Source: Diphasiastrum complanatum | Taxonomy: Eukaryota > Streptophyta > Lycopodiopsida > Lycopodiales > Lycopodiaceae | Length of the DNA stretch: 64,000 bases | Direction: 5' to 3' | Assembly (NCBI GenBank): GCA_029204225.1 | Contig: CM055103.1 | Coordinates: forward strand, 6,448,852 to 6,512,851 | In this document: positions 10,271-25,363 of the stretch, piece by piece | Layout: each line of letters begins with the position of its first letter | Position numbering within the stretch: the first letter of the stretch is position 1 | Made by a program: the position numbers and the translations under genes | Notes under the pieces: generated by a model | What the model saw: the letters and a program-made list of their open reading frames with translations, nothing else | Told to the model about the DNA's origin: nothing | Databases searched by the model: none

Positions 10271-10740
10271 CCAATATAACTTTTAAACATTTATTAGAGG
10301 ATAATCAATATAATAAGAAAGAAATTAAGAAATTTTTGCAAAGGAAAAAGAAAAGAAAAGCGAAGTTACCATTAGTCAATGTAGGACTAGTTAAGTACGG
10401 TGATGAAGGTCAACCCGAGATTCAGGTAGTAATTAATGGCTACATTTTAGATAGTGTGCCCATAGATTCCAAATCTTGTGTAAATATAATGACCGAAAAA
10501 ACAACATACGAGTTAGGCATTCACCATAGAATAGCACCTACATTAAGACATTTAAGATTAGCTGATGCAACTAGAAGATCACCGATAGGAGAATTGTCCC
10601 AAGTTACAGTCTACATTGGAGACCATAAGTCCCTAATGGATTTTATTATATTAAGGACTACAAGAAAATTGTCGTATAAAGTATTATTAGGACGACCATG
10701 GCTCTATTAGGCCGATGTCATAACCCACTGAAAGAAGAAG
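10246..10740 (+). pseudogene. Gypsy G1 retropepsin-like domain 1
   Basis: After a Lys-rich segment the domain runs GQPEIQVVINGYILDSVPID, with the active-site box IDSKSCVNIM (Asp codon at 10465), then LRLADATRRSPIGELSQV and the C-terminal LLGRPWLY. Retropepsins normally have D-(S/T)-G; here Gly is replaced by Lys. A stop at 10708 is followed in frame by ADVITH and a KKKEITF end. Without the Gly the domain is probably inactive, or it may have lost activity only in this copy. Confidence 0.8.
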
Positions 10741-10761
10741 GAGATTACCTTCAGAGATCAG

Positions 10762-11340
10762 ATGGAGACACCGATGGGGAAAAGTCATAAAAGAATTATG
10801 GTATCTTGGGAAAAGGATAAGTATGAAGGTGAGTCACCTACATCATCCTCAAGCTATACTTCAAAGGATGAAGGAGCTCAGTCCGTAAGGACTGAGAAAG
10901 GAGAGAGATTTGTCACATTAAGTATACCTGCATATAGCAATAAAGTAGAATATGTAGATAGAGGAGATTGTGGAGTCCTAGAGATTAGTGCTATTATAGG
11001 AGACCATACTATTGATAGAATACTAATAGACTCAAGATCTAGTATCAACTTAATAACTGAGACGATGGTTAAGGAGTGAGGACTAGAAAAATAGATACAA
11101 CCTATTACTTACCATGAAATCCATTTAGCATATGCATCCAAATGCATACCAGTAGATGAACTAAAGGGTATTAGTGTAGTTATAGAGATAGAGACGTTCA
11201 TTATGAATTTCTCTGTCATAAACCCAGTAGATACACCACCATATTCAATATTATTTGAAAGACCATGGCTATATCAGGCATATGCTATTATAAATTGGTC
11301 TACCAAACAAATATTTTTTCCAAGCATTCTCACAGCCAGT
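10762..11340 (+). pseudogene. Gypsy G1 retropepsin-like domain 2 (tandem)
   Basis: A second aspartic-protease-like unit follows in the same frame: LEISAIIGDHTIDRILID, with the box IDSRSSINLI (Asp codon at 11029), then after stops at 11077 and 11092 LAYASKCIPVDELKGISVVI, the FERPWLYQA end and a KQIFF strand. The two Asp codons are exactly 564 bases (188 codons) apart. Both units end in (G/E)RPWLYQA plus a short strand, so this is a domain duplication and not a misread boundary. Here Gly is replaced by Arg. Confidence 0.75.
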
Positions 11341-12450
11341 CCAATAGGGGGTCAACTTTTGAGATGGGGTGAGGAGATAGCCGGACCTACTGAATCCTGG
11401 ATCAATTTCATAGAATGCTATGAGATTGATGAGGATGAGAAAATTCCGGTAACATCCGAGTCAAGGGAAGTTCTAGGTGGAACCAGAGCAAGCCTGACCA
11501 AAGGAATGGTAGATAAGACAGATTATGTAGAAATAGAAATCAATAAAGGTAAAATTTTAAATTTATATAAAAACCAATCAGACCAGGAACATGAAGAGTA
11601 TATATTACTTCTTCATGAATATCAAAACATATTTACTTGGTCGATGGACGATTTAACATGAATACCAGTTAAATGGGGAGAACATAGAATAGACCTTATT
11701 CAGGGAACAATACCTGTTAGGCAGCGACAATATAGATTAAATGCAAAGTATTCCTTGTTAGTTAAAGACGAATTAGATAGATGTCTTAGAGCGGGTACTA
11801 TATATCCTATTCTAAGTAGTGAGTGGGTGTCACCAATAGTTATAGTACCTAAGAAGAAGACAGACAAGATTAGAGTTTGCCAAGATTTTAGAAAACTAAA
11901 TGCTGCTACAGCAAAGGATTATCATCCTTTGCCTTATACAGATACTATAATGTTATAGTTTTTTAGATGGGTTCTTAGGTTATAATCAAGTTTTTATTAA
12001 GGAGGAAGATAGATCCAAGACCACTTCTACCACTGATTAAGGGACGTACGCTTATACGCGAATGCCCTTTGGTCTTTGTAATGCGCCTGCCACATTCCAA
12101 CGTATGATGACAAACGTTTTTCAACATTTTTAACGGACGTTTTTTGAAATTCTCATGGACGACTTCTGTGTCTATTCATCAACTAAAGATCATTTAGACG
12201 CATTAGAGAAGACATTGAGAAGATGTCAGGAGACAACTCTTAAATTGCATCCGGCCAAGTGTTATTTTGGGATGAGGGAAGGCATCCTGTTAGGACATAA
12301 AATTTTGAAGGACGACATTCAAGCCGACATCGAAAAACTAAAAATGATTTTAGAGTTAATAGAACCAACCAATTTACGAGAGCTTAGAGGACTTCTAGGG
12401 CATGTGGGATATTATCGTAGGATAATTAAGGATTATGCCATAGTAGTAAC
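11341..12450 (+). pseudogene. Gypsy G1 reverse transcriptase
   Basis: A spacer with EYILLLHEYQNIFTWSMDDL (about 11590-11650) precedes the RT. RT boxes in order: RQRQYRLNAKYSLLVKDELD, then WVSPIVIVPKKKTDKIRVCQ and DFRKLNAAT. The frame shifts near 11958 to FLDGFLGYNQV, then GTYAYTRMPFGLCNAPATFQ, the catalytic box ILMDDFCVYSS (12150-12180), KCYFGMREGILLGHKI and the thumb region LRELRGLLGHVGYYRRII. Stops occur near 11659, 11956, 12038 and 12131. The catalytic Asp pair is retained. Confidence 0.92.
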
Positions 12451-12811
12451 TCCTTTAACAAGCTTATTAAGAAATTCTGTTGAGTATCATTGGTTACAAG
12501 AACATCAACAAGCTTTTGATAAGTTAAAACAGTCATTAGCAGAAGCAACTGGAGTTAGACCTCCAAATTGGGCTAAAAAATTCAATGTATATGTAGATGC
12601 ATCATCATTTGCAATAAGTGTAGTGCTTAGTAAAAAAGATGACCAAAATATAGATTACCCAATTTATTATGCGGGTAGACAACTTGCAGCATCAGAAAAG
12701 AACTATTTTGCTATAGAGCCTGAAGCACTAGGAATGATTTATTCAGTAAGAAAATGTAGACATTATCTTTTAGGATACCCTTTCGTTTTTCATGTTGACA
12801 CTATGCATTGA
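12451..12811 (+). pseudogene. Gypsy G1 RNase H
   Basis: The RT thumb runs into FNVYVDASSFAISVVLSKKD, PIYYAGRQLAASEKNYFAIE, PEALGMIYSVRKCRHYLLGY and FVFHVDT. This is the plant gypsy RNase H, with its first Asp (VDAS), the Glu of the second helix and the final HVD. The frame ends at 12809, and the continuation LKHLVNKLDLSGRVARWVLL is found in a shifted frame. It degrades the RNA template during reverse transcription. Confidence 0.9.
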
Positions 12812-13116
12812 AACATTTGGTGAATAAACTTGATCTTTCGGGTAGAGTAGCTAGATGGGTATTGTTATTAGATGAGTTTAATTAGAGTATAATTAAGAAG
12901 AGGCATGGATCATCAAAATGCTAATTATATATCCTGCCTCCAAACGAAAAATCAGTTTGATCCCATTTCTGACGAATTTTCGGACGAACATATAATGCGT
13001 ATTCAATCAAAACATCAATTTATATGGACATTATTAACTTTTTACAGGACCAGATTTATCCTGATCATTTTAATAAACAGTAGAAAATTGTTTTCCTTTC
13101 AAAAGGAGGACCTTAT

Positions 13117-13912
13117 ATGATTATAAATAAAATATTGTATAAATTAGGAGCTGACGATAATCTTCATCGATGTTTAGAACCCACCGAAACAACCATTTTA
13201 ATAAGTGCATTACATGAGGAAGATTCGGGGGGCCACTATGCTCTTAAAAATACTGCAAGAAAGAACCTTAATGGCCAATATTGGTGGCCTACCGTGTATA
13301 GAGATGTAAAATTATCCATTCAAAAATGTGATGCATGTCAGAGGATGGGGAAACCCAGCTTCGCAACACATTGGCCACTTACTCCAAATATTCCCTTAGC
13401 ACCTTTTGAGAAGTGGGGGATAGATTTTGTAGGGTCTATCAAATCGATCACTCGTAAAACTCGTCGATGTTACATTCTTGTTGCTACGGACTATGCTACC
13501 AAGATAGTAGAGGCCGAAGCCACAGTTAAAAACGATGCTAAGACTATAGCAAAGTTTTTATTCCAAAACATTATTACAAGTTTTCGATGTCACTTAGGAC
13601 TCGTTAGTGATAGGGGAACCCATTTCCTTAATCAGACCATCAAGGCTATGTTGTCATATTTCTCCATTACCCATCACAAAACCACTCCATATAATCCAAA
13701 AGCAAATGGGCTTACAGAATGGGCAAACGGAATTTTGTGTAAAATTTTGAATAAAGTAACGGAAACACATTCTTCTGATGGGATCAGAAGTTACCATCTA
13801 TATTATGGGCATATAGAACTGTCGAAAAGATCACAACAAGGCAGACTCCATACTATCTTGTGTATGAAATGCATTCCATATTACCATCTCTTCTTCACCT
13901 AGCTCAGCTAGA
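13117..13912 (+). pseudogene. Gypsy G1 integrase
   Basis: The HHCC zinc-binding domain is present (ALHEEDSGGHYALKN, then IQKCDACQRMG, 13205-13350). It is followed by the catalytic core: Asp in WGIDFVGSI (about 13420), Asp in VSDRGTHFLNQTI (about 13610) and Glu in NGLTEWANGIL (about 13717). A frameshift near 13775 leads to LWAYRTVEKITTRQTPYYLV, the usual continuation, up to a stop near 13912. All three catalytic residues are present in this copy. At 13904 the sequence switches to an oppositely oriented element, so the G1 3' end and 3' LTR are missing. Confidence 0.92.
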
Positions 13913-15360
13913 TTCATAGGTTGCGTCCGCGCAGGTCCTTTGTTCCGCTAGTTCCTGATTTTGATCAGGTTTTCTTTGAGCTTGTATCATTATGATTACT
14001 ACGTCATTTAAGGTATAGTTCTTGAAGGCTTCTGGCATCTCGTGAATTGGCATTCGACGAGATTCTTCCTTCAGCATATTGATCTTAGCGTGATTTGTAA
14101 TCTTTGGATTTTCAGTCATCTATGAGGATGACGACGCTGCATCTGGGTCCATTTGGACCAACTTCAAGGAGTCCAACACTTCCTTTTTTCCTTTTCTGCC
14201 CATGTAGTTGGGTTCATCCTTGTTGTCTTTCTTAGGAACTGGTGCGATATTCGCTTCATGATTACAAATATCAATATCCACCGCGACTATTACTTCTTCG
14301 AGTAGATCACTCCATCAGATCACCTGGTTATAACATTGTCTCAACTGATTCTTCTTGTTGGTAGGTGCTTGGCTGGATCTATCTTGGAGACTTTAGCCAT
14401 GGCCGATCTTTGTGGTGGTTGAGCTGGTACTTTCTTCATTGAATAGTGATCTGGATCCATATGTTGCAGGACCTACTCATCAGTCAGCTCGGTCTCCTTA
14501 TTATAGGTAAAAGCATATTGCCATGGGACTAAATCATTGTCCACATGGTTCTCAATAGGTTCCACTGACAACCATGCTACATTGATCAAATTCACCCGAA
14601 AGTGATTGGTGCATCCAAGGTATAGCACTTGGATGAAGATGTGCTGGGTTTTGGATCTGAATTCGGTGACAAAAAGCATGCCCAACCATACAGTCAACGG
14701 TTGTCAATGCGACCGTCCATCTCACAATATCCATTTCAGAGTCGTAATGATCTCCCTTGGCTTGCCTTGGGTGATCAATTGTGTGATCAGTGGTGGATGA
14801 TTTGTCATCAAATTTTGGTATAATCGGTTTCACTGCCCATGTGGCTGGATCGACCCTTACAGCCTGCTCTTGGTTTTTGAAGCTGAGTTTTTCTTTCCTA
14901 GTGGTGAACCACTTGCACGATCCTCAACCAAGGTCATTCTAGTAAAACGCGGTAGGCAGAAGGGGACTCTGGTATGTCCATCACCACAAAAGTGATTGCA
15001 AATTGCATTCTTGCTATTTTCACTTGGATGTCATCAACTACCCCGTTTAGTTTTACATAGGATTGATCTACTAATTTAATGACAAACTTTGGTTTCAATC
15101 CTTATAAGTCCCATTTCTGATACAAGGTAGTGGAGATCAAATTTACACCTGATCCTCCATCTACCATTATTGCTTCATCCTCGAACCTCATCATATTTAA
15201 GTATTTCCATGTGAGGTGCTCTTCGGATTGCTTGCAAGAGTGCGACAAGTACGAGTTGACCCATAGGATCCATTGGTGCTGGTACTACTTCTGCCTCGAT
15301 TTGCGCAGCTGCAATTATGGGGAGGTTTGGAGCTTGATTTGTAATCCTTCTCGGCACTGA
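13904..15360 (-). pseudogene. Ty3/gypsy fragment G3 with protease remnant
   Basis: On the minus strand near 15175-14900 the translation gives EAIMVDGGSGVNLISTTLYQ, then KFVIKLVDQSYVKLNG, VKIARMQFAITFVVMDIPES and YRVLLE*PWLR. This is a gypsy retropepsin, with the active-site box VDGGSGVN where Asp-Gly is followed by Gly, and the terminal LL-x-PWLR. The rest (MTENPKITNHAKINMLKEES near 14119, and a charged spacer) is less clear. It is bounded on both sides by other elements: G1 integrase at 13904 and copia C2 at 15361. Several stops are present. Confidence 0.7.
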
Positions 15361-15863
15361 TCATCCCAATTTCAGATTTAGTCGTCGGTCCTTTGCCACT
15401 AGCCTTGCCTTGTGTTTGATGCTTCCATCTTGGTTGTACTTCAATCTAAAGATCCATTTGCACTCAAGTGGTCTTCTTCGATGAGGAAGATGCACAAGCT
15501 TCCATGTATGATTCTCCATAAGAGCATCATACTCCTTTTGCATGGCATCCCTCCATTCTTGTGACTCCATAGCATCTTCAAAGCAACTCGGCTCATCAAA
15601 CATAGATGTTAGGAAAGTATAAGAGGTAAGTGAATGAAGATCTTCCCTTTGTTCACCTTTGTCAACATAGGTGAGCCTTGATGGTCGACCTTCCTTGTTG
15701 TAGATCTTCTTGGAGAACTTGGGTCTTGAGGTGGATCCTCAAGACCTTGATCACATGTAGGCTCCTCCTCAAATCTTGCAAGATCCTTGACATAAGATGG
15801 ATTAGAAGCACTTTCATTCAACTTGTAGTAGTTACCTTCATCAAATGCAACATCTCTACTCAC
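15361..15863 (-). pseudogene. Copia C2 reverse transcriptase N-terminus
   Basis: The minus-strand translation [20 protein letters not shown], then [40 protein letters not shown] and LVAK is the start of a copia RT. It is preceded by a linker rich in Asp, Ser and Pro (15609-15863). It breaks off at 15361 at the edge of G3, before any catalytic box. Confidence 0.88.
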
Positions 15864-17081
15864 TAAAATCTTTCTAGTATAGGATTATAGACTCTATATC
15901 CTTTGCTATTTTCAACATAACCAACAAAGATTCCCTTTATGGATGTAGTTCTTGTATATAATGCTTGAAAAACATAGCAAGTAGATCCAAAGATTCTAGG
16001 ATCTTTGAGATTTGGCTTCTTACCATATAGAGCCTCATAAGATGTTATGCCTCCAATGGGCTTACATGGAAATCTATTACATAAATAAGTTGCACAAATA
16101 ATAGCCTCTCCCCAAAAAGACTTAGGTAGAGATGAATCTAGCCTTAAAGCCTTTGCACACTCACAAAGAATTCTATTCATTAACTCGGCTATACAATTTT
16201 GTTGAGGATTATAAGTACGTGTAAGATCTCTTTTAATACCATTGGATTTACAAAACTCTATCATCTTAGATATACTCTCCACCATTATCACTTATCAATA
16301 CATTTACTTTAGCATCAAGTTGATTCTCAACTAGAGTTTTGGACTTTAAAAAAAACTCAAACACTTTACTCTTGGAATCCAAAAGTTCAATCCAAGTGTA
16401 TCTAGAGTAATCCTCTATAAAAGATACATACATTAATGCACCTCCATTAGATTCTTGAGAAAAAGAGTGCACAACAGTATGAATGAGATTTAATGCTTTA
16501 GTAGATCTAGTAGAAGAGTTAACAAAAGGTAGCTTGTGTGCCTTTGAAAGGCTACAAGCTTCACAACTTTTTCTGCACTTTGAGGGTGTCTTTGGAAGGC
16601 CGAGAGCAAGATCCTTGGCGCATAGCATTTCCATTGATTTGAAGTTGGGATGGCCCAACCTCTTATGCCAAAGCTCCACTTGATTGAGCCCCTCCTTAAC
16701 CATGTTTACACTTCCAAGAAAACCATTAGCGTCTAGCTTGAAAAGTCTTCCTTGCTTGAATCCTTTTACAATGCAAGTATCATTCATTATTATGGAGCCA
16801 ACACCTTGCTTAAAATGTATATCTAAACCATCATCCATCAATTGTCCTACACTTAGAAAACTCTTAGGGAGTGTAGGAATATAGAGTACATTTTGAAGAT
16901 CTACTCTTTTAGAGGATCCAAGACTTAAGGGAATAGTTTCCACTCCATCTATTCTACATTCTTGCTCACTTGTTGTTAGAATATACTTTTTACAACTTAC
17001 AAAAGTACAAGAGTTGAGAAAAAAATCCTTTTGGAATGTCATGTGGGAGCTAGCACCCACTATCAATCCACCATGTGTCAT
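15863..17081 (-). pseudogene. Copia C2 protease, pre-integrase and integrase
   Basis: Starting near 17075 the order is a protease (WWIDSG in one frame, GASSHMTFQKDFFLNSC in the next), pre-integrase (GRLFKLDANGFLG, LWHKRLGHPNFKSMEML), zinc-binding CRKSCEACSLSKAHKLPF, and the integrase core. The first catalytic Asp is replaced: LNLIHTVVHSFS has Val where HTDV is normal. The second Asp (LISDNGGEYI) and the Glu (NCIAELMNRIL) are kept. A frameshift lies near 16275. The C-terminus FGSTCYVFQ...GIFVGYVENSKGYRVY is intact. The element is close to full coding length but inactive. Confidence 0.92.
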
Positions 17082-17114
17082 TGGAGTAGCTCTTGGATGT
17101 TGATGTAGATGCCA

Positions 17115-17850
17115 TCAAGGATGAATCCACTTCATCCTCCTCTTCCTCAAGGGTGAGGTTGCCTTGCTTGCTCTCTCCTTGTGCATTCTTCTTCTTGTAG
17201 CACTGGATGCAACGTGCCCCTTCTTTCCGCAAAAGAAGCACTTGAGTTTGGCCTTGTTCTTCTTTCTACCTTTAGAGCATGATGCTTGATCATCACTCTT
17301 GGTTTCCTTGTGTTGGATCTTCTTCTTGGAATTTGCCTTGCCTTTGCTTGAGAAGTTGGCCTTCTCATCTCCATCATGAATCTTCAAGGAACCAATCCTT
17401 TGCTTGACATGAATGATTCTACTCTCCTCGACCACAAGCACACTATGGAGCTTGTCAATAGAAGGTAGAGAATCTTGAATTGCAAAGCTTTGAACTAGAT
17501 TGGAGAACTCATCTCCAAGACCATTTAAGATTATTTGCACAAGCTCATCATCACTTATGATGGAAAGTTCTTTATTGAGAGATTTTATCCTCAAGACATA
17601 CACTTGAGCACTCTCATCACTACCTCTAATGCTTTAAAGAACTCTATTCCTTAGCATAAGCACTCTAGAGGTATTCTTGGATTCATAAATCTCCTTTAAG
17701 GAGTTCCAAGCCTCCTTGGCCGAGGTACAACCCATGTTTCTCAAGATTAGCCTCACAATGGATCCATCATGGATCAAGTACACAATCATGATAATCTCTC
17801 TCTAGGCTGCTTACAACACGTGTGGGACAGCTCATTGTACTCATCCATAT
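17115..17850 (-). pseudogene. Copia C2 gag
   Basis: Near 17760-17640 the minus strand gives a TSAKEAWNSLKEIYESKN box. It is followed by YVLRIKSLNKELSII, DDELVQIILNGLGDEFSNLV, SLPSIDKLHSVLVVEESRII, a Lys-rich stretch and the zinc knuckle CFFCGKKGHVAS (about 17200-17230). The last Cys of the knuckle is displaced by a frame change. The same gag family occurs at 30006 and at 60618-61438, so C2, C3 and C5 are related. Confidence 0.88.
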
Positions 17851-20211
<2,361 letters not shown>

Positions 20212-20357
20212 TATTCTTAGACTTCATAGTGAACCAAACATAGAGTAAAACATGTAGCTAGTGTGCTTGGTGCAGCCTGTAGCTAGATATGGAGGACATC
20301 TTGGGTCATTTTTTTGAAATTTATTTCTTTCTATATTAACTTGTTCAATAATCATGT

Positions 20358-21850
<1,493 letters not shown>

Positions 21851-21851
21851 G

Positions 21852-21854
<3 letters not shown>

Positions 21855-21894
<40 letters not shown>

Positions 21895-22000
21895 AAGAGA
21901 TATTGCCTGTTCTAGTTAGTTGCGATCAGTTGCAGCCTATCTATTGTCTCTCTTCCTTCCTTTCTTCCTCTCACTCTCTCTCTCTCTCTCTCTCTCTCTC
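21855..22000 (+). repeat. (GA)n then (CT)n pair in a probable 5' leader
   Basis: A tgat-type tetranucleotide run (21837-21855) leads into (GA)18 (to about 21890). A (CT)13-14 run at about 21974-22000 is followed by a change to G+C-rich, less repetitive sequence. In plants such tracts are common just upstream of, or within, 5' untranslated leaders. Confidence 0.75.
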
Positions 22001-22396
22001 GTTTGGTCTCGCTCTCGCTCTGTCGTTGCGCTGCTGCTGCCGATCATCCTTGAACGTGAAATTGCTCGCCATAACATTTGAGACCACGTCATGCTTGACA
22101 AGGTCGCGCGCAGCCAGCTTCCATATCTGTCCCATCCCCTTGCTGCCCACAGTTCCATTGGACAAGCATCCACGGGGTGGACGATTGCTTTTCCTCGAGA
22201 GTTCTGACCTTTGCGGTGAACAATGCGATTCTTTTGTTGATGGGTCGCTAGCGTGGTCAAAGGTGGCGCTATCGATCTGTACTTTTTCGCCCGATTGGAT
22301 TTCTGTAGACTAATTAGGTGGTTGAGTGAAAAGCTTGATCTGCTTTGCGATCCCCATATTGCAGATGTTCTGCTGATCTGTGTTGCTTTCGCAGGG

Positions 22397-22450
22397 ATGG
22401 TTTCAGAAGGGAGGATTGAGTGTGCAGAAGGCTCTAGCATGGACGTATGA
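22397..22450 (+). CDS. Possible upstream ORF, 17 codons
   Basis: A short ATG-to-TGA frame (MVSEGRIECAEGSSMDV) begins three bases after a good splice-acceptor-like tract (gttgctttcgcag, ending 22394) and ends 45 bases before the proposed main start at 22496. If the leader model is right, it would act as a uORF. Confidence 0.3.
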   Translation: MVSEGRIECAEGSSMDV

Positions 22451-22495
22451 GTAAAAGGTAGACGTTAAGAGACACTGATTCACAAAATTGTATGA

Positions 22496-22988
22496 ATGGG
22501 GGGTGGGTCTCGAGGTAAGATGGATAGAGTATGGCCTGCAGCGGATTCACAGCATTCTGGAATCAAATCAACAAGCAGTAAGTACTGTGCGAGCAGCAGC
22601 AGTAGCGGAGATGCCTATTGCAGCAAGATCGGTAGCATAGATCAGGAGCGCAGGAGCTTCGCACCAGTTCTTCACGGACAGGTAGGTATTCGCAAAAGAA
22701 GATAAAAAAATTTACTTGACTTTTAGAAAAGATTCAAACCTTTTCCATATTTGATGTCTACTTTCACTACATCTTTTGCCCAGCAGAGATTTGTTGCATT
22801 AAATTTGGCGTGAGTTGACTTGTGAAGCGTTTATTGAACAAAGATTGATGGCAGAGCCACTAATTGTTGATGCTCGGTTTGGACATTTTGCAGACAAGTT
22901 CAGTGCGGACGTATGTGAGGCCACAGGCGAGAAGAAGTGCTCTAGGCCGGATGTGGGCATGGATCACCAGCAAAATCTTCATCTTTGA
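22496..22988 (+). CDS. Candidate small two-exon gene, unknown product
   Basis: Exon 1 is 22496-22685 and exon 2 is 22894-22988, giving 94 codons ending in TGA. The donor is AG|GTATTC and the acceptor is a T-rich tract ending TTTTGCAG; the 208-base intron is more AT-rich than the exons. The product is hydrophilic: MGGGSRGKMDRVWPAADSQ at the start, a Ser-rich middle (CASSSSSGD), RRSFAPVLHGQ, then DKFSADVCEATGEKK and DHQQNLHL. An alternative donor four bases earlier (22682) keeps an open frame to 23049 instead. I do not recognise the family. Support comes from splice signals, G+C content and the GA/CT leader, so it is a prediction only. It could also be the 5' end of a longer gene. Confidence 0.35.
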
Positions 22989-23546
22989 AGTGACTTTTGG
23001 ATTCTATGGATTGGATTGGTGGGAACGCTGCATTTTACGTATCCTTTGAATGGTTTTATGCATCCGACCCATGCCCAGTCATGCTTCCCTCAAATTGTTT
23101 GGATCGGAACTCTAAAGGTAGCATGTCATAATGAAAGATTGGGCTTTTCACAAACATCAAAATTTTCACAAGGTGCATACCTTTCTATTTAGCCTCTTTC
23201 ACTGCTCCCTCTCGCGTGCTCTCCTTCAAAATCACTAGACTTATTATTAACCAAGACTACTATCATTTTTCCTTCTTCTAAAAGCCAAAGAAACTCAAAT
23301 CTAGACCGGAAGGTTGGATAAGATAATGAAAGAATTGTGTACATGCCTCCAAGACAGTTTTGTAAAGCAGTTTTGAGTAAAAAACCTAGAGTTAGCCTAT
23401 GTACACTCTCATGAATGCTAACAAAATCTGAAAGCCTGATTCGGGATACGAACTCTTGGGGATTTTAGCATCATTTGTAGCGGGCAATTAGTGCACTGTC
23501 AGGAGAAGGTGATGTAGCTCTTTTCAAGTTCAAGAGCTATCCCAAG

Positions 23547-23960
23547 TAGACGCTAAGTTAGTTTAGGCTGACTTTTTCTAATAGCAGTAGTCTTTTGTCC
23601 ATTTTTAGTCGATTCAACTATTTATCTCGTAGACGCTAACTAGTTGAGGCTGACTTTTTCTAATAGCAGTAGTTTTTTGTCCATTTTTTTGTCGATTCAA
23701 CTATATTTCATCGTCCGGTTTTTGTCTAGCCATTTCTGTCTAGGAGACTGCTGGTATTGCTGGCCTTCAGAATTAAAATTTTCACAAATGGCAGCCGTAA
23801 CGAGCATCTAATTTGAAAGCTAAAACAGTCCAATTTGTTGTCGATTCAATTATACATCTACCGCGTTCTGTCTAGGAGACTAACTGGTATTGCTTGCCTT
23901 TAAATGTAGAATTAGCAAATGGCAGCCTCAATGAGCATCCAGTATGAAAGCAAAAACGAA
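23547..23960 (+). repeat. Two consecutive local duplications
   Basis: First pair: about 23550-23625 and 23631-23704, both with gacgctaa(g/c)tag-like starts and the phrase gctgactttttctaatagcag, period about 80. Second pair: about 23737-23830 and 23867-23960, both with tctgtctaggagact, (a/c)tggtattgct and aaatggcagcc, period about 130. Mismatches show the copies are old. No coding frame spans them. Confidence 0.7.
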
Positions 23961-24975
23961 TCAAGCTTGATAAGCAAAATCTACATATTACAGCACACAT
24001 CACTTTTGTAATTATGCATCTAGCTGACCCAACTTTCAATTAAGCTTTAACATGCTAACGAAGGGTTTTGACGGACTACTCCCCACTTTTTGCATCTTAT
24101 CTAAAGTCTTGGCTACTAACACCTGCATTAGGATTGAATTTCTTGCAAGCTAGAATAAAAAACCATGGTCTTTCTGCCATCCAGTGAACATGTTAAATCA
24201 AAATGTACAGATAAGCTCACTGTTACCATAGGCATTTCCCTGCATTATCTTCACTAATTTTTTTTAGTTACTTCATTTGGTCAAAATTTCCGGTAATTTA
24301 TTTGCATCAACCCTAAGGACATCTCATATGCCAGAATTAAAGGTTTCCGATTTATGGTTGTGTGCTACTCTATGAGCCTTATCCCTTATATAACGCTCCT
24401 TTGAAACCATGTATTTCTAAGTTTTACTATATCTACTTGTTAGATCTGGCAGGTTTTGAACCCCTCGTGCTTTGAACATTATCAAAGACTCTATGGAGTT
24501 GACTATTGACAACTCATAGGTGCCGTGCTGAACTTAAACTTAGTTTTGAAAAGGCCTTGAAGATCTTAGAATCCCAAAAGCACAATAAAAAACCCTGTAG
24601 CTACAGTCAAAATGCCTCTCTTGCTGACTACTTTACACGTAAGAACAGGCTTGCAATTGCAACTTTTCCATATTTTTGCAGCAAATCATGGGTCAGTCAA
24701 TCAGTCAGTCGATTCTGAGAAAAGTACTGCAACTTTTGATCCTTGACATGAAATCAAAGACATGATCACACTCCTCCTTGGGTGGTTTATACTCTACAAA
24801 AGCTCCCAGTTCACTTTTATCTGCTGTCAAGGGTAAGGCTCTCTCTCCCTTTCTTGTCTCCATGTCCTTGTTTTGTTTTGATAATGCAATAGATTCTGGG
24901 AATTTATGAACACTGAAAAGTTAGTGGTGTTGGAGCTGGATCTGTATCATTTGGGTGGGTCAAAAAAAGTTAACT

Positions 24976-25248
24976 GGTCAATGGTCAATGGTCAATGGTC
25001 ATAACCAGTGCTTGTTAAAATTCACATTTTACTCTTTCATTTTTAGATTTGGTGTTTTCTAATGATTAAAAATTCAGCTAAGTTAGGCTCTGGGTTTTAT
25101 TCTACCCTTTTATAGATTTCATAAAAACCTCGGGGATTTTTATAAGGTTAGCTTAGAACTTTCATATGAGCACTAGGATTAGGCTTGGAGTGGGTTTTTT
25201 ATAAGGTTAGTTTAGAACTTTCATATGAGCACTCGGATTAGGCTTGGA
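24976..25248 (+). repeat. GGTCAAT microrepeat and 59-bp tandem duplication
   Basis: About 24976-25000 holds three to four units of ggtcaat. At 25142-25189 and 25201-25248 a 48-base segment (ataaggttag(c/t)ttagaac...) is repeated almost exactly. The rest of 22989-25363 shows no gene. Confidence 0.75.
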
Positions 25249-25363
25249 ATTTGACATGCACCCTTACCTTAAATGGGCTTTTCTTTTTCTTACGTTTCAC
25301 ATGACATGTATAATGCAATGGTACCTTTCAAATGAAATAGGTATGAACCTTTCGACCACTTTA

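Noticed and set aside
8119-13912. Endogenous pararetrovirus (caulimovirid) instead of a gypsy element
   Set aside because: A complete integrase with HHCC and D-D-E residues follows RNase H, there is a tRNA-Asp primer site, and no movement-protein sequence was seen. That is a Ty3/gypsy order.
21937-22440. 167-codon minus-strand frame
   Set aside because: It crosses the CT tract, has no domain, and opposes the strand favoured by leader and splice signals. It is probably a chance frame in G+C-richer DNA.
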